DNA of 64,000 bases from Streptomyces griseoincarnatus (GTDB lineage: Bacteria > Actinomycetota > Actinomycetes > Streptomycetales > Streptomycetaceae): contig BMTH01000003.1 of NCBI GenBank assembly GCA_014649575.1, forward strand, positions 372,001-436,000, written 5' to 3'. Both the position numbers and the translations under genes were made by a program. How positions within the stretch are numbered: position 1 is the first letter of the stretch; each line of letters opens with the position of its first letter. The notes beneath the pieces are model-generated. The model had not been told where the DNA came from. It did not search any database and saw nothing but the letters and a program-made list of their open reading frames with translations. Below, in pieces: positions 62,036-64,000 of the stretch.

Positions 62036-62449
62036 ATGTCCATTCACGAGAACCTCCTCGGGGGCCCGCCCCCGACCCACCTCCCCGACGACCCCGAGCC
62101 GCGTGAGCTGCTGGCGTCCGGCGCCACCGCCGCCGAGGTCGCCGGCCGGTACCCCACCTCCTCGCTTGCCTGGGCGCGGCTCGCCGACGAGGCGTTCGAG
62201 CGGGACAGCGTCGTCGAGTCCTACGCGTACGCCCGCACGGGCTACCACCGCGGCCTGGACGCGCTGCGCCGCAACGGCTGGAAGGGCCACGGCCCCGTGC
62301 CGTGGGAGCACGAGCCGAACCGCGGCTTCCTGCGCGCCCTGCACGCCCTCGCCCGCGCCGCGCAGGCGATCGGCGAGCAGGAGGAGTACGAGCGCTGCAG
62401 CCAGTTCCTGAAGGACTCCTCGCCCACGGCGGCCCAGGTCCTGGGCTGA
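62036..62449 (+). CDS. DUF3151 family protein
   Basis: Codes for 137 residues; ATG at 62036 chosen, an ATG at 62018 overlapping the exporter stop is possible. Helical-repeat-like protein: ASGATAAEVAGRYPTSSLAWARLADEAFERDSVVESYAYARTGYHRGLDALRRNGWKG, then EHEPNRGFLRALHALARAAQAIGE. The motif GWKGHGPVPWEHEPNRGF is typical of DUF3151. Function unknown; in related genomes it is usually near fba or kyn genes (recalled). Confidence 0.88.
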   Translation: MSIHENLLGGPPPTHLPDDPEPRELLASGATAAEVAGRYPTSSLAWARLADEAFERDSVVESYAYARTGYHRGLDALRRNGWKGHGPVPWEHEPNRGFLRALHALARAAQAIGEQEEYERCSQFLKDSSPTAAQVLG

Positions 62450-62475
62450 ACCGGCCGGAAAACGGAATGTGATCA

Positions 62476-62512
62476 CCGCGAGGCCCGTCTGCTCGGCAGG
62501 CGGGCCTTGCGG
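62476..62512 (+). terminator. Terminator after the DUF3151 gene
   Basis: A 17-bp stem with two mismatches (62476-62492 with 62496-62512) and loop TCG, 27 bases past the stop. Confidence 0.7.
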
Positions 62513-62614
62513 CGGTGGGGGACGATTGCGCAGGATGCACCGTGGGGACCGGGGCCCCCGTGCCGGTAACGGCAGGGGCGGACCGCTACCCGGAGAACAT
62601 TTCAGGAGACAGCG

Positions 62615-63445
62615 ATGTCCCACGAGGCTCACGAGCCCGAGACCCCGCATCTCGACTTCCAAGGGACGACCCCCTACGAGGACTACGTCAAGGCCGACGT
62701 CCTCACCCACCTCCAGCACACCCTCTCGGACGATCCCGGAGAGATGGTCTTCCTGGTCACCACCCAGGTGATGGAGCTGTGGTTCACCGTGATCGTGCAC
62801 GAGTGGGAGACCGCGGCGCAGGCGCTGCGCCGCGACGACGTGCCGACCGCGGTCGACGCGCTGCGCCGCTCACGGCGCGAACTGGAGGCGCTGAACGCCT
62901 CCTGGCGGCCGCTGGCCGGACTCACCCCGGCCCAGTTCAACTCCTACCGGAGCGCCCTCGGCGAGGGCTCCGGCTTCCAGTCGGCGATGTACCGGCGCAT
63001 GGAGTTCCTGCTCGGTGACAAGTCCGCGTCGATGCTGGTCCCGCACCGGGGAGCGCCGCGGGTGCACGCCGAGCTGGAGAAGGCCCTGCACGAGCCCAGC
63101 CTCTACGACGAGGTGCTGCGGTTCCTCGCCCGGCGTGGCCACCCCGTGCCCAAGGACGTGCTGGAGCGCGACGTGTCGCGGAAGTACGAGCCGTCGCGTG
63201 AGGTCGAGGAGATCTGGACGTCCGTCTACGCGGGCGACGAGCGGGACGAGGTGGCGCGGCTCGGCGAGGCGCTGACCGACGTCGCCGAACTGGTGTGGCG
63301 CTGGCGCAACGACCACTTGGTCGCCACCCGCCGGGCCATGGGAGCCAAGACCGGGACAGGAGGGTCCGCCGGAGTGGCCTGGCTGGAGAAGCGGGCGCAG
63401 AAGAGCGTCTTCCCCGAGCTGTGGACGGCGCGGTCCTATGTCTGA
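62615..63445 (+). CDS. kynA: Tryptophan 2,3-dioxygenase
   Basis: Codes for 276 residues. Heme enzyme opening the indole ring of tryptophan to N-formylkynurenine, first step of the kynurenine route. Signatures: YVKADVLTHLQHTL, EMVFLVTTQVMELWFTVIVHEWE, PAQFNSYRSALGEGSGFQSAMYRRMEFLLGDK and WRWRNDHLVATRRAMGAKTGTGGSAGVAWLEK with the heme His. The stop overlaps the kynU start, so the two are coupled. Confidence 0.97.
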   Translation: MSHEAHEPETPHLDFQGTTPYEDYVKADVLTHLQHTLSDDPGEMVFLVTTQVMELWFTVIVHEWETAAQALRRDDVPTAVDALRRSRRELEALNASWRPLAGLTPAQFNSYRSALGEGSGFQSAMYRRMEFLLGDKSASMLVPHRGAPRVHAELEKALHEPSLYDEVLRFLARRGHPVPKDVLERDVSRKYEPSREVEEIWTSVYAGDERDEVARLGEALTDVAELVWRWRNDHLVATRRAMGAKTGTGGSAGVAWLEKRAQKSVFPELWTARSYV

Positions 63446-64000
63446 GCTGACACGGAAGGCGGAGAAGCTGGACGCGGGCGACGAGCTCGCCGCCAAGCGC
63501 GCGGAGTTCGTCCTCGACGGGCCCGAGGGCGCGGTCTACCTGGACGGCAACTCGCTGGGCGCGCTGCCCGTCGCCGTGCCCGGCCGGGTCGCGGACGTGG
63601 TCGGCCGCCAGTGGGGCGAGATGCGCATCCGCTCCTGGACGGAGAGCGGCTGGTGGACGGCGCCGGAGCGGATCGGCGACCGGATCGCCCCGCTGGTCGG
63701 CGCGGCGGCCGGGCAGATCGTGGTGGGCGACTCCACCAGCGTCAACGTGTTCAAGGCGCTGGTCGGCGCGGTGCGGCTGGCCCAGGAGACCGGTCCGGGC
63801 CGGGACGAGATCCTGGTCGACGCGACCACGTTCCCGACGGACGGCTACATCGCCGGGTCGACGGCCCGCATGACCGGCTGCACGCTGCGTCCCGTGGAGC
63901 CCTCGGAGGTGCCGGGCGCGCTCGGGGAGCGCACGGCCGCCGTGCTGCTCAACCACGTGGACTACCGCACCGGCCGGCTGCACGACCTGCCGTCGCTCAC
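63438..64000 (+). CDS. kynU: Kynureninase, N-terminal part (runs off the window)
   Basis: 187 codons are visible from an ATG overlapping the kynA stop. PLP enzyme that cleaves kynurenine to anthranilate and alanine. Motifs FVLDGPEGAVYLDGNSLGALP, RSWTESGWWTAPERIGDRIAPLVGAAAGQIVVGDSTSVNVFKALVGA and AAVLLNHVDYRTGRLHD match the first half of bacterial kynureninases. The PLP Lys lies beyond the end of the window. No formamidase gene is present here between the two steps. Confidence 0.96.
   Translation, partial: MSELTRKAEKLDAGDELAAKRAEFVLDGPEGAVYLDGNSLGALPVAVPGRVADVVGRQWGEMRIRSWTESGWWTAPERIGDRIAPLVGAAAGQIVVGDSTSVNVFKALVGAVRLAQETGPGRDEILVDATTFPTDGYIAGSTARMTGCTLRPVEPSEVPGALGERTAAVLLNHVDYRTGRLHDLPSL

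Overview
The window is a very GC-rich actinobacterial chromosome segment that reads as Streptomyces. The main signs are the dnaK-grpE-dnaJ-hspR operon and clpB, each preceded by HAIR operators (the HspR target), many GTGA/ATGA gene overlaps, GTG starts, and Streptomyces-type families (DUF5994, DUF3152, DUF1707, DUF2617, DUF3151). Everything here is read by eye; no database search was run.

Layout. 1-5950: end of a CsbD-like gene, a lipoprotein, a DUF3152 metalloprotease-like protein, then a response regulator / histidine kinase / GerM-lipoprotein operon and a secreted lamin-tail protein. 5950-11320: an arsenic island (arsC, two different arsR genes, ACR3 efflux, a 55-residue Cys protein, the ArsO-type flavoprotein and the C-As lyase ArsI), with two pairs of operator-like sites and a broken membrane gene on its edge. 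11465-16066: a MerR regulator with a quinone-oxidoreductase-like enzyme, a small conserved protein and a pair of CNNM/CBS membrane proteins. 16419-23785: a stress-like cluster with a Ca2+/cation antiporter homologue, four DUF5994 paralogues (one truncated), a fatty-acid desaturase and a PAS-GAF-PP2C phosphatase. 23786-28871: a mobile-element remnant. It holds a frameshifted integrase lacking its catalytic Tyr, a two-gene module of an unknown protein plus an HTH-ImmA/IrrE protein, and a CmtR/cation-transporter pair, and it ends at a tRNA-Gly(CCC) gene.

28872-64000 is mostly core: zinc ribbon, dcd, phosphoribosyltransferase, Yip1 protein, an EtfD-like Fe-S membrane reductase, a degenerate MraY/WecA-like protein, the HspR heat-shock operon, an orphan sugar-binding lipoprotein, then a cluster of three paralogous LuxR-type regulators with a small exported peptide and a cluster-less Rieske-like protein (41.2-44.9 kb). 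After that come clpB, YbjN, DUF1707, a membrane protein, TetR, an aminotransferase, DUF2617 with a spermidine-synthase-like protein, a repeat-bearing SRPBCC protein, aldose epimerase, pyrE, fba, an MFS exporter, DUF3151, and kynA with the start of kynU, which runs off the right edge.

How genes work together: HspR, encoded last in its operon, should repress both the dnaK operon and clpB through the three HAIR sites seen here. The arsenic genes cover arsenate reduction, arsenite export and organoarsenical cleavage. KynA and KynU act in tryptophan-to-anthranilate breakdown. The best candidates for undescribed biology are the regulator/peptide cluster at 41-45 kb, the DUF5994 cluster with a shared upstream element, and the HTH-ImmA pair at 25-27 kb.
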